Notes under the pieces: generated by a model | Told to the model about the DNA's origin: nothing | The model's database searches: none | Seen by the model: only the letters and a program-made list of their open reading frames with translations | Made by a program: the position numbers and the translations under genes | Shown: one piece after another, positions 27,516-41,282 of the stretch | How the letters are laid out: each line of letters begins with the position of its first letter | How positions within the stretch are numbered: the stretch's first letter is position 1 | NCBI GenBank assembly: GCA_025642075.2 | Contig: JAODUO010000147.1 | Span: forward strand, 212,501-276,500 | Source: Ridgeia piscesae | Taxonomy: Eukaryota > Annelida > Polychaeta > Sabellida > Siboglinidae | Direction of reading: 5' to 3' | Length of the DNA stretch: 64,000 nucleotides

Positions 27516-30415
27516 CATGGCAACTTATATATAGTGCGGAACTGGACGACTGCACACAGTGAAACAGACAGTAATATGCGTTAGAACCTTCACGTGGCGC
27601 TAACACAAAAGACAATTCGGCAGAACGATCTGCGAGGAAACGCTGCCGAAAACGTGATGATATTGTGTGTCGTGTGAGCGACCAGCTAGAAGCAATTACT
27701 AATGGGAGCGGCGGTTTGTTCAGCTAACGGAAAGACGTCACAGCATTGACGCGACGACCGCTTTGTGGTACTTCCGGTGAAACGCGGAGGGAACAACGGG
27801 GGTGCACAAAGCTACCGCCTGATGGCGTCAGTGTCGACTGCTCACGTCACGTCCACACGTCAATTGTTGACGGCAGCGATATATTTGTAGGTCTCAGCTT
27901 GTTGGCTTGTGCAAGTGGAACACAAAGCCATGGCGGGTACAGACATGTCGGTAGCTATAATCTTACAGGTCCAGTGGCGACCTGCAAGGCCACAGCTAAC
28001 TGTGAAAGGCTCACTGTTGGCCTGATTTGTTCAAAATGCGCCACTTGCCGTAGATGTAATCTTAGTTATTTGTTGGTAGTATAAATGTTTTGTAACGTGA
28101 CGGCTAAACAAGATAGCGCGGCCTTGTGTGAGATGCTATTTGGCCTAAACAGGTGAATAACATCTCCAGAATCGGACAGTACACGGTGCCAGATCTCAAA
28201 CACTCGTTGCTTAGCATTGCCGGTTTATCATAGACCAATGTTTCTTACGCTTAGAGCCTATGCTACTAGTTATTTTTCCTGACAGTTCCGCCAGGTGCGC
28301 CGTGATCGCGGATGGTTCATTGGACCAGGGCTGATAGCGGAGTTGTCAGGCGCCATCTTTAATTGGATTGTTTATATTTTTCGCGTCTCAGTAAGATGGA
28401 TGTTTGCGAAACACACATGGAGGTTTAGTCTCATGACAAGTATTACTATTGGTTTCTCACTAAATTTACCAGTGGAAAATCCATAACGTATCAAATACAC
28501 TTTTTCTGTTTGGAACGAAACTGCATATAATTGAAAGTAAATATATTTATTGCATTTATTGCCGTTCCCTGTATAGTCTTATATTTAATCGGACCAGTGT
28601 TATATTCGTTGATACACGGTGGCGGTATTTTAGTTGGTTGTAGAAAACATGTTATTGCTGACGTGTGTGTTTTTGACGATGTGTTTCACATTTATAACCT
28701 TCTATACATGTTGTGCGGTTCGGTTATGTGCGGGCTGTGAGTTGGCACAGTTCTGTTGTTCGTCGTTGGAAGAGGTGTAAACTTGGTGATCCGACACTAA
28801 GCGTGATTGATCAAAACAGCTGGTTCGTTCAATTTGGCTGCAGTGACAACATGTGTGATACTGTTACGGAGAAAATACTGTCGTGCGAAACGAATTTTAT
28901 GTGAATGTGCTATTGTTGTTACGTTATATTTGACAGTTTATCGAGTCGTATTTTATTACTGATACACGGCCGTTGCTTTGAAGAAAAACTAGCTGTGAAA
29001 AGAGCCTGACGAATTTCGAAGGCGAGATAAGTTAATTGCAGCACGACACTAATTAATGTGTACATACAAGTGTACGGTCTGTACGTCACTATTCTGGCTG
29101 CGTGCTATTTGTTGCTCATGTTTAGAGTTTCTCGTTGTGTTTTATACGTTGTGTTTCACTCGCAGTGTTGGTGATAATTGTGTCCTGCGTCTAGCTGTTA
29201 TTTTGCGTTGACTTGGTTGACCTTAACCCATCGTGTTACGTTTATTTGCCTCTGTTATGGTTTCTAGTTCTACATTGCAATGTGCGCAGATCACTGTTTG
29301 TTATTTCCGGTTCCGGGATGCAATACACGAGAAAGAAGTAACTGGGTAAAAATGTGCTTGATAAACATTGTATGAGAAGTTGTTATTAGTTTTATGTGTG
29401 TACGCACAGGTCCCTGCAAATTATAGACGGACGATAAATGGCAAGTACTGCAGAGCAAAAACAAGTTCCATAGGGGTTTAGTAACAGTTTTAGAGCATGT
29501 TTGAAATGTTGGCCACGGTTTAAATGAGAAAATCTCAACATATTATGTTGAACAAAACAGGTATACGTTTGCAAACAGTTACAGGTGGGCTCACGCCGTA
29601 GGGCGTCGAGACTATGTCAGCGGTTCCATTCCGTGATGTTGTCTTCAGTTGGCACTTGTGTGGAATGCGTACCCATTTCGCTTTTTCTGTTAAAATTAAT
29701 TGTTTGTCTAAATGTAATGCCCCGATGCACCGTTGGAGCAATTCCGTATCATCGTTTTATCATATTTGCCGTACACAAATATTACTTCTTGACACGTGAT
29801 GAGGTCCAAACGGCGCCCCAGTTTGTGTTTGTCTGTTTATCGCAACGGCCGTGCGTTATCGTGACGAATTAATGATATGCCGCTTAAAATGAAAAGTATC
29901 ATATAACCAGTTCGCGGTGATGGAAATCGTGCAGCGTTTTAGGTCGTTTTAACGGCGCGTTAAGGCGGAGTACTTTTATAACGTAAGCATTTCTGGGATG
30001 AGTGGAAAGGTGGAATTAAGGCTAGGGTATGAGAATTATATGCAAAACTGTAGTTATAACGGAAACGCCGACGTGGGACTGGGTTCTAAACTAGTGCGCT
30101 GACATGTTTTCTTAATGGTGTTGCGCGCATGTCACGGTTCGTTGATTACCAACACTATATGCACACGTTTTGGTGCTATGTCGTCTTGTGTTGTTTCTAC
30201 TGCGTTGCTTTATTTATTTGTGCTGTTTATATAGTATTAAGAAGCTGAGCTTTCATGTTTTATCGTTTACATTTCTTATTGTTCGTTCACAGTGGGCATT
30301 CTGTACGAAAATAGATCGTTTATGTATGAAAAGTGAAGTTGAAAAGTTACCGAAAAAAATTGTTTACAAACACATTGGCGTCGACGTTGGTTGAATTTGC
30401 ATGCGGTAGACTCTT
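27516..30415. other. gene-free stretch after gene D
   Basis: I found no further exon of the BTA family and no other recognisable protein. The + frame at 27746-28084 (112 residues, several Cys near its end) starts inside the likely 3' flank of D and shows no known motif. Confidence 0.4.
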
Positions 30416-30905
30416 GTGCGTGTGTTTGTGTGCCTGCGTGCGTGTGTTTGTGTGCCTGCGTGCGTGTGCTTGTGTGCATGCGTGCGTGTGTTTGTGTGCC
30501 TGCGTGCGTGTGCTTGTGTGCCTGCGTGCATGTGTTTGTGTGCCTGCGTGCGTGTGTTTGTGTGCCTGCGTGCGTGTGTTTGTGTGCCTGCGTGCGTTTG
30601 GCCGTGTGTGTTTGTGTGCCTGCGTGCGTGTGTTTGTGTGCCTGCGTGCGTGTGTTTGTGTGCCTGCGTGCGTGTGTTTGTGTGCCTGCGTGCGTGTGTT
30701 TGTGTGCCTGCGTGCTGTTTTGTGTCCTGTGTGCGTGTGCCTGCGTGCGTGCGTGTGTTTGTGTGCCTGCGTGTGTTTGTGTGCCTGCGTGCGTGTGTTT
30801 GTGTGCCTGCGTGCGTGTGTTTGTGTGCTTGTGTGCGTGTGTTTGTGTGCCTGTGTGCCTGTGTGCCTGTGTGCCTGTGTGCCTGTGTGCCTGTGTGCCT
30901 GTGTG

Positions 30906-30973
<68 letters not shown>

Positions 30974-31128
30974 TGTGCCTGCGTGCGTGTGTTTGTGTGC
31001 CTGCGTTCGTGTGTTTGTGTGCCTGCGTGCGTGTGTTTGTGTGCTTGCGTGCGTGTGTTTGTGTGCCTGTGTGTGTGTTTTTGTGTGCCTGCCTGCGTGT
31101 GTTTCTGTGCCTGCGTGCGTGTGTATGC
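30416..31128. repeat. 20-bp minisatellite of (TGCGTGTGTTTGTGTGCC) type
   Basis: About 35 imperfect copies of a 20-bp unit GTGTGTTTGTGTGCCTGCGT, interrupted by a TGTGTGCC decamer block (30850-30910) and a pure GT run (30911-30970). Open frames of 254-284 residues exist in several frames on both strands only because the unit lacks stops. Confidence 0.95.
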
Positions 31129-32400
31129 ATACGTGACGATACCCCACAGTTCTGACGAGTGGAATTGGGATAGTCGCATCAGTTCACGAAGTCTAAAGAC
31201 ATTATGCTTTTAGCATTGGTTCATCACTGTCTCCACCCGCCTACCCGCCCACCCACCCACCCTGCTCTGTCCCCCCGCGTAGTTCCTCCCGAGTGCCGAG
31301 GCAGATAACCTGACAACGTGTACCCAGGATACGGCTGCTGGTGCTGCCACCTACCGTTTCTTCGAGGCTTAATGAGTATTATTTGTTTCCATTTTGTCAC
31401 GAGCGTGACCTGATTGTCCAACGACGCGTGAAATAGTCGGGACAATACACATACGCACGCACCCACGCACACCTTCACGCACGGACACCCAGTCAAGGGC
31501 TGACGCCTACACATACACGCACGCAAACGTCCGCATACAACACGACAAATTAAACGTGAACAAACAATATGCACTTACGCACTTATACCCGCACACACGC
31601 AGGCACTTTCACAGACAAATATGCGCGGTGAATATCTGCGCGCGAACGCACAATATCAGTTACTCGCTTCTTCACTTTCTTACAAAATCATCTATAATCC
31701 TAAATCACCTGCACCCAACCCCATAAACAATGACACCAAGAAACAACGACACGTGTCCCTGCTCTTGATAACAACCCTCAATACGGGTATCTGTTTTATG
31801 TTTCATTAAACCGTGTTAGGCTTATTAAGTTTTATTTTTCACACGATCCAGTATCGTCCTCTACTTGTCAGACATTCCGAACTAACCGAGACAAACACAG
31901 TTTTGGAATTTTCCATTTCTCACAGAACGACTGGATACATGCTTATTCAGCTCAGACTGGATTGCCCGGAAATGTCCGTGGGACCTTCTAATAATTTCCA
32001 CTTTATCGAAAGCTCCCAGGCTAACGTGACGTGAGTAGTCGTGATCATTTTGTGTATTGTAGGTAAAACCGACACCCGCTGCACAAACCCTATAATTGTA
32101 TTGATTATTATCATTTATTCTGTGCGACACATGTTACCGCATTCATTGGCAACGATCAAGCTATAGAAAAAGTGACATTTGATTTCGGGATTTTCCGTTT
32201 CATAAGCACTATTAATGGGTATTGTGGATCCACCTAATTTTTGCCGTAAAACGCATTTGAAAACCCAAATAGCGCTCCGATTTGTGACCGCTGCTGGGTA
32301 TAGGGTCAAACATGAAGTACGTGCGATGAACACAGTATACGTGTGCCGACCTCACTGTCTCTTCGTCTCAAGTGTGCCAAGACGTAATATGTGATAGCAC
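31129..32400. other. gene-free stretch with a dispersed repeat
   Basis: C-rich CCCACCCACCCACC at 31239-31262. The segment 32046-32100 (TGTGTATTGTAGGTAAAACC ... GCTGCACAAACCCTATAATT) recurs inverted at 40990-41056, so it is a dispersed repeat. A candidate exon at 31901-32030 was considered and rejected. Confidence 0.45.
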
Positions 32401-32404
32401 GCCC

Positions 32405-32405
32405 T

Positions 32406-32457
<52 letters not shown>

Positions 32458-32465
32458 CATACATA
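32405..32465. repeat. (TA)n with (CATA)n end
   Basis: TA run followed by three to four ACAT/CATA units. Confidence 0.95.
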
Positions 32466-32561
32466 TTATACATAGATCATTTTATCGTATTAATAATGTA
32501 AAACTGATCTGGTAGCTGTGTTAAGCGACGATGATTTTCAAATTCTATATGCAGACATACA

Positions 32562-32664
32562 TTACTCACTCACTCACTCACTCACTCACTCACTCACTCA
32601 CTCACTCACTCACTCACTCACTCACTCACTCACTCACTCACTCACTCACTCACTCACGCACGCA

Positions 32665-32696
<32 letters not shown>

Positions 32697-32705
32697 CACA
32701 CACAT
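32562..32705. repeat. (ACTC)n, (ACGC)n and (AC)n compound microsatellite
   Basis: About 23 ACTC tetramers change stepwise into ACGC and then AC, as if by successive point mutation and expansion. Confidence 0.95.
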
Positions 32706-33007
32706 TTGAATCTTTCAGTAAAATTCCAGTCATGTTTACGGCACATCCCCTGTCGCGATACGTTTGCCTTCGTCGGCGTGGAATATTCCTTTGAACAACG
32801 GTGGACGTACGCACGATACAGTTCTGCACCGTCGACATAAACAGACCATTGTCGAGTGACCTCTTTCATTACTTTTCAGACAATGACTGCAGATAGCATG
32901 CATTCTCGCGTCTCGTTCACGCCATGTGATAGCGGGTAATCAAAACCAAACCAGCAGGAACAAATTATGTCAGTACTTAGATTAAACCTTTACTGAACTG
33001 TTACAAC

Positions 33008-33858
33008 CAGACGCCTCATGTTACAACACAGACGCCTCATGTTACAACACAGACGCCTCATGTTACAACACAGACACCTCATGTTACAATACAGACACCT
33101 CATGTTACAACACAGACACCTCATGTTACAACACAGACACCTCATGTTACAACACAGACACCTCATGTTACAAAAGACACTTCGTGTTACAACACAAACC
33201 TCATGTTACAATACAGACACTCATGTTACAACACAGACACCTCATGTTACAACATAGACACTTCGTGTTACAACACAAACACCTCATGTTACAATACAGA
33301 ACCTCATGTTACAACATAGACACCTCATGTTAAAATACAGACACATCGTGTTACAACACAGACACATCATGTTACAACACAGACACCTCATGTTACAACA
33401 CAAACACCTCGTTTTATAACACAGACACCTCATGTTACAATACAGACGCCTCGTGTTACAATACGTACACTTCATGTTACAACACAGACACCTCATGTTA
33501 CAATACAGACACCTCATATTACAACACAGACACCTCATCTTACAACACAGACTCCTCATGTTACAATATAGACACCTCGTGTTACAACATAGACACCTCA
33601 TGTTACAACATAGAACCTCATGTTACAACACAGACACCTCATGTTACAATACAGACACCTCGTGTTATAACACAGACACCTCATGTTACAACACAGTCAC
33701 CTTATGTTACAACACAGACATCTCATGTTACAACACAGACATCTCATGTTACAACAGAGACACCTCGTGTTACAATACACCCACATCGTGTTACAATACA
33801 GACACCTCGTGTTACAATACATACATCTCGTGTTACAATACAGAGACTTCATGTTATA
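33008..33858. repeat. 21-bp minisatellite, about 40 copies
   Basis: Unit ATGTTACAACACAGACACCTC (21 bp) with many single-base variants (TTACAATAC, CTCGTGTTA). Cys/Tyr/Asn-rich frames on + and Cys/Met/Arg frames on - follow from the repeat. Confidence 0.95.
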
Positions 33859-34490
33859 ATAGGTATGTTGCTGGTGAAATATAAATATAAATAATATAAA
33901 TATAAATGAAATATCAAACAAAAGTACTAACAAATTGGCTTTTCAATTATGTGCGAGTGCGTGCGTGTGTGCGTGTCCACCGTCTAAATGTGTGACACAG
34001 TGCACGCGCATGTGTCTGGGCATATGTGTATATGTGCGCGTGTACGCTCACGTACGTGTGCACGTGCGTGTGCGCGTTCGTGTTCGCACAAGAGGAGCCG
34101 GCGGTGCGATATTTAGGAGGGAAACGTCGTCCCAATGTAGGCGGGTATACGTGAATATATAAATAGTATTTATATGCAGTTGGCTGACCGCGTTCTCCGA
34201 TCGCACTGCCAGTTATGTGTGTCCACCTGTCTGCGTGCGTGACATAGTACACGTAGGCCTACGTAGGTAGGTATACATGCATATGTATTAATATGCAAAT
34301 CTAAATAATCAAACGTTTACAGGTCAAAGTCAAAGGTCAACCATGCTACGTGAAGCGTGACAGTGAATGTCTCCGTTCGTAATAGTACAGGCTGTTTGGC
34401 GTGCAGCCAATGTCTGGGTAAGCTGGAAACTTCCCTTGACAAGTGACGCGACGCCGCCACAACCACGGGAATACACGTGCTCACAGACCC
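33859..34490. other. spacer and upstream region of gene A
   Basis: GTGCGTGT-rich stretch at 33950-34090 and then ordinary sequence up to the gene A promoter. No other gene seen. Confidence 0.4.
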
Positions 34491-34497
34491 TATAAAA
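34491..34497 (+). promoter_or_regulatory. TATA box of gene A
   Basis: TATAAAA lies 87 bases upstream of the gene A start codon, a normal position for a core promoter with a short 5' leader. Confidence 0.6.
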
Positions 34498-34577
34498 TGG
34501 CTCGTCTCCGAAGACACGGCGCACAGTTTTGCAGACGTTTGTTTCCAGGCTATCTACGGAAAAGGGACCTAAAGAAA

Positions 34578-36491
34578 ATGACCTCTACAGATATCGGTAA
34601 GTTTTCACAGTTGGCCACCTGTGGTGATCACCGGCCTACACCTCATTTATCGCCCGTCCGTTCTCGCTCAACAGGTCGATCGCGGTCACTTTGTTTTGGT
34701 CGTAACTTTGTAGCTAAAAAGAGGCGGTGATTACGATGAGGGTCTAATATGCAGCCAGAACTGTTGCTTTTATGCCACGTTGACATCTCTATCATTATCT
34801 TTCCAAGAGAGACCGAGACATTGTAGCGCTTACGTTTTTCCGGCGTTAGAACCGTTCCGGTTGACGTTTCTGCGCATGCGCGATATATGTAAAATCATCA
34901 ATGTGCAGCGAAAAGACAAAGCATTTATGGTATAAATATTACGGGTCGTTCGTTAGGATGTATATCAACTCTCAGCAAAGTTATTTGTCGCAAATTAACA
35001 CGAGGCAAACAAGTTTTGAGGCATATTTTGAGGCGTAAATCACGTGACTCTAGTGCGCCATAATCCGTGACAGTGATTGATAAAAAACGTCATATTTTAT
35101 TGCATTGAACGACATTTTAAGAAACTCTTCACAGTAATCATCGCAGGAAAGTTACCGAACAGCTCGTGGCATTTATACCGAAAATGCTTTGTTGTTTCGC
35201 TGGACATTGATGATTTTACATTTATTGCGCATGCGCAGAAACATCAACCGGAACGTTTTTAACGGCCGGAAAAATGTAAACGCGACAACGTTGGTCTATT
35301 AAACACGTTTGGCAGGCAGTAACGTGTAAAACACTTCGAGCAATCGTGAGGATTGGATACTGACGTTTTAATAGATAACGCAACGTTGGTCGTCAACGTT
35401 TAACTTGTCAAAATTCACCATATATGCTTGTACCTTATTATAGATTTAACAAGATTAAATAGCACCTGGACACCGTGGGAACCACTGATTTACAGCGAAT
35501 CTAACAGCGCTCACATACAAAGTGAATCCACGTAAGATACACTCTAAAGACTGATACTTAAAATAATAAATTATTATTACATCTGGAAATGGATCTGAAA
35601 TTGATGCGTTGTTTTATTATTACATTAGGTCAGCATTTTGTGAGTGTGGGCAGCAAAGACAAGCTGGACATAGCAAAAACGTTTCAGCAGCAGAACAAGA
35701 GGTATGTGTAAATATATATCTGAGTTTGTTTCTTTCACACTGGACTCGCGATTAATACAAATTTTGTCCCTACCATCAAGATTTCGGGACCGTTGCACAA
35801 AGATAAAGAGCTCTTAAACAAAATCCATCATTAAACAAAATCTGTTGTTAAATAAAATGCGTTTTTTTCTAGATGCAAATTGCCGTATTACTAAGAGAAT
35901 TATTTCCGTGACACACAAGTGACAATGTCCCGCTGGTTCATCGTGGTGTTGATTGTTTCCATGCATTCACGTTCACTGTTAAGGATCACAACTTATCTTA
36001 AATTGCAAAATCGGGTTAAAGAGCTCTTAACACCATCAGTAAAACCGTCCCCTTAGCACAATTCTTTCTTGACTGGCTAAATATTTTAGTGAATGTGCAA
36101 CGATGTCGTCCTGTTTTCAGACATCCCTTGTACAACCTTCTTAACGAACGCTAGTATGTCTTGTCATCATCATGGGTATTTAAATCACAAAACTGACGTC
36201 GTCTCGTTGTAGTTGGTGGGCGGACAGAGCTGCGATAAAACAGACATGCGTCGTACGACCAAATGTCGTCACTTCCGAGTCAACAATCGCACCAACGATA
36301 GCGACAAGAGCTGTGCCGCTGAACGGCAGCACGTGTGATGTCGCAAAACTACCAGTGGAAGGAAACAAGTTGGATGTCGTAAAACTGGTATCAAGGACCA
36401 GCACACATAACAACCAAAATTTTATGAACGAGAAGTTGAAGCGTAAGAAAAAACGGGACAGAAAACGAAAGACATTGGTCAGAGGTAAATA

Positions 36492-36583
<92 letters not shown>

Positions 36584-37204
36584 TGTGTGCGTGCGTGCGT
36601 GCGTGCGTGGGTGGGTACGTGCGTGCGTGCGTGTGGCGTGGTGGCGTGGTGGCGTGGTGGCGTGGTGGCGTGGTGGCGTGGTGGCGTGGTGGCGTTGTGA
36701 CGTGGTGGCGTGGTGGCGTGGTGGCGTGGTGGCGTGGTGGCGTGGTGGCGTGGTGGCGTGGTGGCGTGGTGGCGTGGTGGCGTGGTGTGTATATTCATGC
36801 ATGCACGTCCTTGTGTCTGTAAATGCGCGCGCGCGTGTGTGTGATATCATGTGTAGATCTTGCAGTTTGCACCCATCTTTGAAAGACTATTTATCATCAA
36901 TGCTGTTATTAACCCAGTTGATGTCATACTTCTCAGCCGAAAGCTTTCACGCTATACACTTAGCGATGAATGTTATCGCGGTTCGCGTGGCGTGACACAA
37001 CGCGCGTCATCGAAGCCGACACTGAAAATGAAACCTCGTTTCTCTTTCTTTACAGTGGCCGGATTCACCGGCTGGCTGGTGGCGCCACCTATTATGATCC
37101 TCCTCCTCCTCGTGCGTACCCCTGCCGTGGACGAGGACGATCTTTACGACGACCCACTTCTGCCCTGGAAGTACGGCCGTACACCTTCCCGCGCCGTCAA
37201 GTGA
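34578..37204 (+). CDS. BTA-family gene A, Ala-Pro type: predicted 170-aa single-pass membrane protein
   Basis: Four exons: 34578-34596, 35629-35701, 36213-36484 and 37056-37204, total 513 nt, intron phases 1, 2, 1, all GT/AG. Residues 1-31 come from two small exons. Residues 32-98 are a Ser/Thr/Val-rich stretch starting with Trp-Trp. Then QNxxNE (99-104) and a basic block (105-121, [11 protein letters not shown] then TLVR). A hydrophobic segment is at about 125-141 ([15 protein letters not shown]). The acidic tail [17 protein letters not shown] ends at 163. The QN-x2-NE-x-basic-LVR pattern is shared with genes B, C and E, and the tail with all members. The basic-before-hydrophobic order suggests N-terminus inside. 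The long middle region is absent from B and C, which lack the 73-nt exon. Function unknown; no named family recognised. Confidence 0.75.
36493..36786. repeat. (GT)n and (CGTGGTGG)n arrays in intron 3 of gene A
   Basis: The GT run starts about 10 bases after the donor at 36484 and runs to 36568. A GA run, GTGC tetramers and then about eighteen copies of the 8-mer CGTGGTGG (36640-36786) follow. The + strand of this intron is therefore continuously G/T-rich for almost 300 bases. Confidence 0.95.
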
Positions 37205-38241
37205 TTCCCAACAGACGGCAAACTAAAGATGCCGTTCGGGCCGAGCTCCCACGCGTACACTGCCGTCGCCTCCTGAGACGAGTCGACCACGACACTGACT
37301 TGTGCACACTGCCTGCTCGGTGTGTGTTATGCGTTCAACAAGGAGGTTTCTCCAGCCTTCTGTACAAGGTCGAACCGTCGCCAGAACGATTGTGCGGGCT
37401 GACAGTGACCCAAGCGCGACTGAGGTCAGAGCGCGTTGACGTGCCTGGACTGTCGGTTACGCCGCTTCGTGTAGTATGACATTTGCGCTAATAACAGTGA
37501 ATGATGGTTGACTTTGTCATTGCCACCGTTGTCTTTATCATCACTCAAACAGTAGCTAAGATGACGTGTGCATTTCTTCCACAAAGTTAGACTTGTCGCA
37601 TGCGCAGAGTAAATCAACACAATTACAGGAACATAACCAATGTTGATAGATAAAACGTGATACATTTCGAACGCCATTGTTCACGTTATAATTTATTAAG
37701 ACAAAATTCTTTATACACAACTAATAATATACCGACTCACATCGATGTGAGTCGAACAGTTGTTACTCGAGTATTAATGATCTTGTTTTAATATCGTAAT
37801 CTTCCAACTTGATGAACATGTCCACGAATTGTTCATGTTATAAACAAATTCTGTATTGAAAGCCTTTTGCACTTCATCTCGGAATAAACATTAAACGTGT
37901 TCTTTATTCCTGAACGATCATCGATGGGTAATTTCCAATTTCAATCTCACATAGCTGTAGAGGCCTATACAGTTGGAGTGTTTATTTATTAGTACGACAC
38001 GTGTACGTACTTGGTGTAAAAGTGAACACTGTCTTGCAACAATGCTTTCATCTATTGTTGTAATAACTTTCGATCTATGACCTTATATGTGATCTTTGAC
38101 TTTTTGGATGTGTTTTATCAAGCTAGATGTATCCTAATTTAAACATTGACCTCTTTTTCGATTGTTATACTTAGGTTTACATTACATTACGTATTACAAC
38201 AACAAAGTATAAATATTCAATGTATTACTACCAAAATCATC
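37205..38241. other. 3' flank of gene A, no further gene
   Basis: An open frame on the + strand runs from 36970 to 37479 through the last exon of A in another frame; it is a shadow. AATAAA at 37883 is a possible polyadenylation signal but is distant. Nothing else recognised. Confidence 0.35.
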
Positions 38242-38373
38242 TCAGTCATTCCGCTTCCGCTTGACATGAACTCGCTGCTCGAGACAACGGGCCGAACCTA
38301 TTTTTGTTGTACCCACAAAAATAGGTTCGGCCCGTTATCTCGAGCAGCGAGTTTATGTCAGGGGAATGACTGA
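38242..38373. repeat. 132-bp foldback element
   Basis: TCAGTCATTCC...CTATTTTTGT on the left is complementary to ACAAAAATAGG...GAATGACTGA on the right over about 60 bases with a few mismatches and a loop of about 7 bases (TGTACCC). MITE-like, no coding capacity. Confidence 0.9.
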
Positions 38374-41282
38374 CATTTGATTGGGTTCCAGCCCACCATG
38401 TGGCGACACTGATGTGGCAACGGCAGCCATTTATAGCTAATAAGCTTAATTCAACATTAGTAGACTCCAGTGTTGCAGAAAAATACCCTTTCGATCACAG
38501 GAACAATAACAAGGAAACTGTTGTGTAACACGTCATATCTCTGAATAAGCAACGTTTAAATTAGATCACAGTAAAGTCTTATCTTTCAATAGATCTATAA
38601 TAAACCCACTCTCCCAAACAATCACTCGTTGACCCGTTTTATTAATTAAAAACCACAAACTGCACAATATGTTATTTAGTTTTATTTAGTTATGGACTTA
38701 TTTATTATTTAGCCTACGACAAAGGTTTTAGTTTTAATAATTTATTTATATACTTATTTTATGAACATATTTATTTATAGTCTTTGCCCACTACAACGAT
38801 ACAAACCGCAGCACAGTGACGTACAACTTTTAGCCATTTGTACTTGAGGAACGAACGAGTTGAACAAATCAACACCAAGCTTACGACAGACGCAGCCAAC
38901 GGCAACGTTTGCGGCCTGATCTACACAGGGAACCAAAACCAGCGTGTACGACACATGGAAGAATATAGGCCGTTGAGCTGACAGGAACAAGAAAGTGTAA
39001 TTAATAGATTAGATAACACTCAACTATGAAGTATACACCTATTTGACAGATAACACATCAAAAAAAACTTACTTACAGTACAGTATTTCGAAAACGAAAC
39101 TGTAACATAGCAATCTCGATATACTTACTCAAACGTCAGCAATGGAAATGTCCTACAACCAAGTTCATGTAACGTTAATCATTACCTCTCTGTACAACAT
39201 TTCAATAACCAGCGCGGTAGACATTTCTTTTTTAAACCACCATCACGTCAGGAGATTTTGAGTCATCCTTGCAGATGACAAATCGTTAAAACGTTCGTGG
39301 ACGTGAAATAAGTCTCCAACGTATATATACCGTGACAAAATCTTACGAATGGTTATATAGAACTGGCACCGCAAACACAATGACTCATGACATAAAGGTA
39401 TGGGTCAAATTAAAAGTGACGCAGATAGACAGCAATTACATGATCTGAATAAGTTGACCGAATGACCTGAGAAGTGGCAAATGCTGTTAAATTTAGCATT
39501 TGAATGTGCGTCGCGCAATTCTTGCACGACTCTGTATAAGCCTAACAAGTTCGCAGTTTATCGACAGCGCACGTACGTTTGACAAAGATATGGTATGTTT
39601 GAACAATATCCAGAGCATTCAAATCCACTACCCTGGCTGGATATGCGCGTTTTCCGCGATTGTACCCACAAACCTTCAAGACACAAATCCTTTACTGATA
39701 ATGCATCTAGCCAGTATAAAACACCGGCTAAAAATTACCAGCAGCTATAGTCTACTGACATGACTGTCGGAAATAAAAGCATTATTATGCATCAGCGTAG
39801 TCCAGACTCACCTCAATATTGTAACTGTATCTTTCAATATATTTGAAATTGCATTGCGTTAAATCAAGCGTTAAAATCATACCAGATATATGTATGCTAT
39901 ATAAATAATGCGTCTTAGCGCACTTTTGAGGCCGTAACGACGGTGCGATCGGTATAAACCAACTATGTTCATCGCTCGTTCCTAGCAGCGATGTACCCAG
40001 CAGCGGGCAGCGAGAATCGAATCCTAAACCAGATTGTCTTCTGCATAGGCGTACTGAAATTACTAAAATGATCAGTGACGACATCGCAGCTATCCCATAT
40101 ATGTGCATCGCTTTGCATAGGCCTTATATATTATTACACTAAAATTATATAAACACAATCATGTGACTAGCGTAGGTACATTATAATGGGAGCACTAATT
40201 ATTAGATCTCTACAAAAGTTGTCTTTCCTACTTGGAAATTGTATACCAAAAAGTAAGTTCTTACATAATGTAGTCTCTAGAACTTGGGACTGTTCAATGT
40301 AGTTTGTAATCTACTCCCAGATGTATATGTTTAATTAAACACTTCATGAGGAAGTTTTCAGCTATGATGCAGTTAACACATAAAGACTACTGGGGTACCC
40401 AATTGAAAAACAATTTAGAAAGTAGGCTCTATTTTTACATGTTGTTGTATTTTGCAATACTTATATGAATATTGCCACTAACCCTTGCATGTCCTAGGCT
40501 CGGGCTTGGTGGCGAGTTAGTTTGCGTCTATAGATTATAATTTCTCTCGAATTCGAAAATAAAATGTTCAAACTATTTACATTTGATAAATTGAATGAAA
40601 ACGATAACATGCAACACAAATAGCACAAATGCCTACAGTATCGGGACACGAATTGTACACATATTTACATCAAAGCACTCGGGTTTGTTTACACATCAAG
40701 GCGGCGTATGCAAAGCAATGCCCACATATTGGATAGCTGCTGATCGTTTTAGTACTTGTACACAGAGAAAGCGTAACGTTGACAAACTCGGTTAACGTTT
40801 TGATTTTTGCCAGTGGTGCCCGCCGACATAAATCGGAGCGTTATTTGGGTCTCAAAATAAGTCTAAACGCAACACTGAAGTAGGCCATGGCTATTATTGC
40901 TTTGGTAATTAACAATCCGGAAATCACATTTGTTTAGCCGTTGCTGACTAATGCGGACATCGTGTCACGTAAAATGGTTGAGAATAATTGCAAATAATTA
41001 TAGGGTTTGTGCAGCGTATGTCGGCTACCTTAGCGTACCTACAATACACAAAGTTAATAGGACTGATTAGCTCCCCTTAGCCTCGGGGTGTCCGGTAAAG
41101 TGTTGCACTTCTTGGAAGCACACGTCAGTCCGCTGTATAAACCTGTTTCCATATGTGTTGTAGTAAACGGAAAATTGCATAGGAGCGTAACTGCCACAGG
41201 CGGAAACATCAGTTGTACGTTTTATTGGTTTCCACCCAACAACAATGCATCTGGGGGTGTGAAATGTTATGCAGATAAGTTA
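38374..41282. other. gene-free stretch
   Basis: AT-rich; no supported exon. The inverted partner of the 32 kb dispersed repeat is at about 40990-41056. The + frame at 41088-41333 (81 residues) runs into the LINE fragment and is not supported as a gene. Confidence 0.4.

Noticed and set aside
30276..31213. Open frames of 254-284 residues on both strands (His/Thr or Cys/Val-rich)
   Set aside because: All are translations of a 20-bp GT-rich minisatellite without stops in several frames; no conserved flanks or splice signals.
31901..32030. Possible 130-nt exon with phases 1 and 2 and a good donor (GTGAGT)
   Set aside because: The acceptor side lacks a pyrimidine tract, the peptide does not resemble any family member, and no partner exons were found. 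Phase match alone has about a one in nine chance.
33008..33858. CRISPR-like regularly spaced repeat
   Set aside because: The 21-bp units are directly adjacent with no unique spacers; this is a eukaryotic minisatellite.
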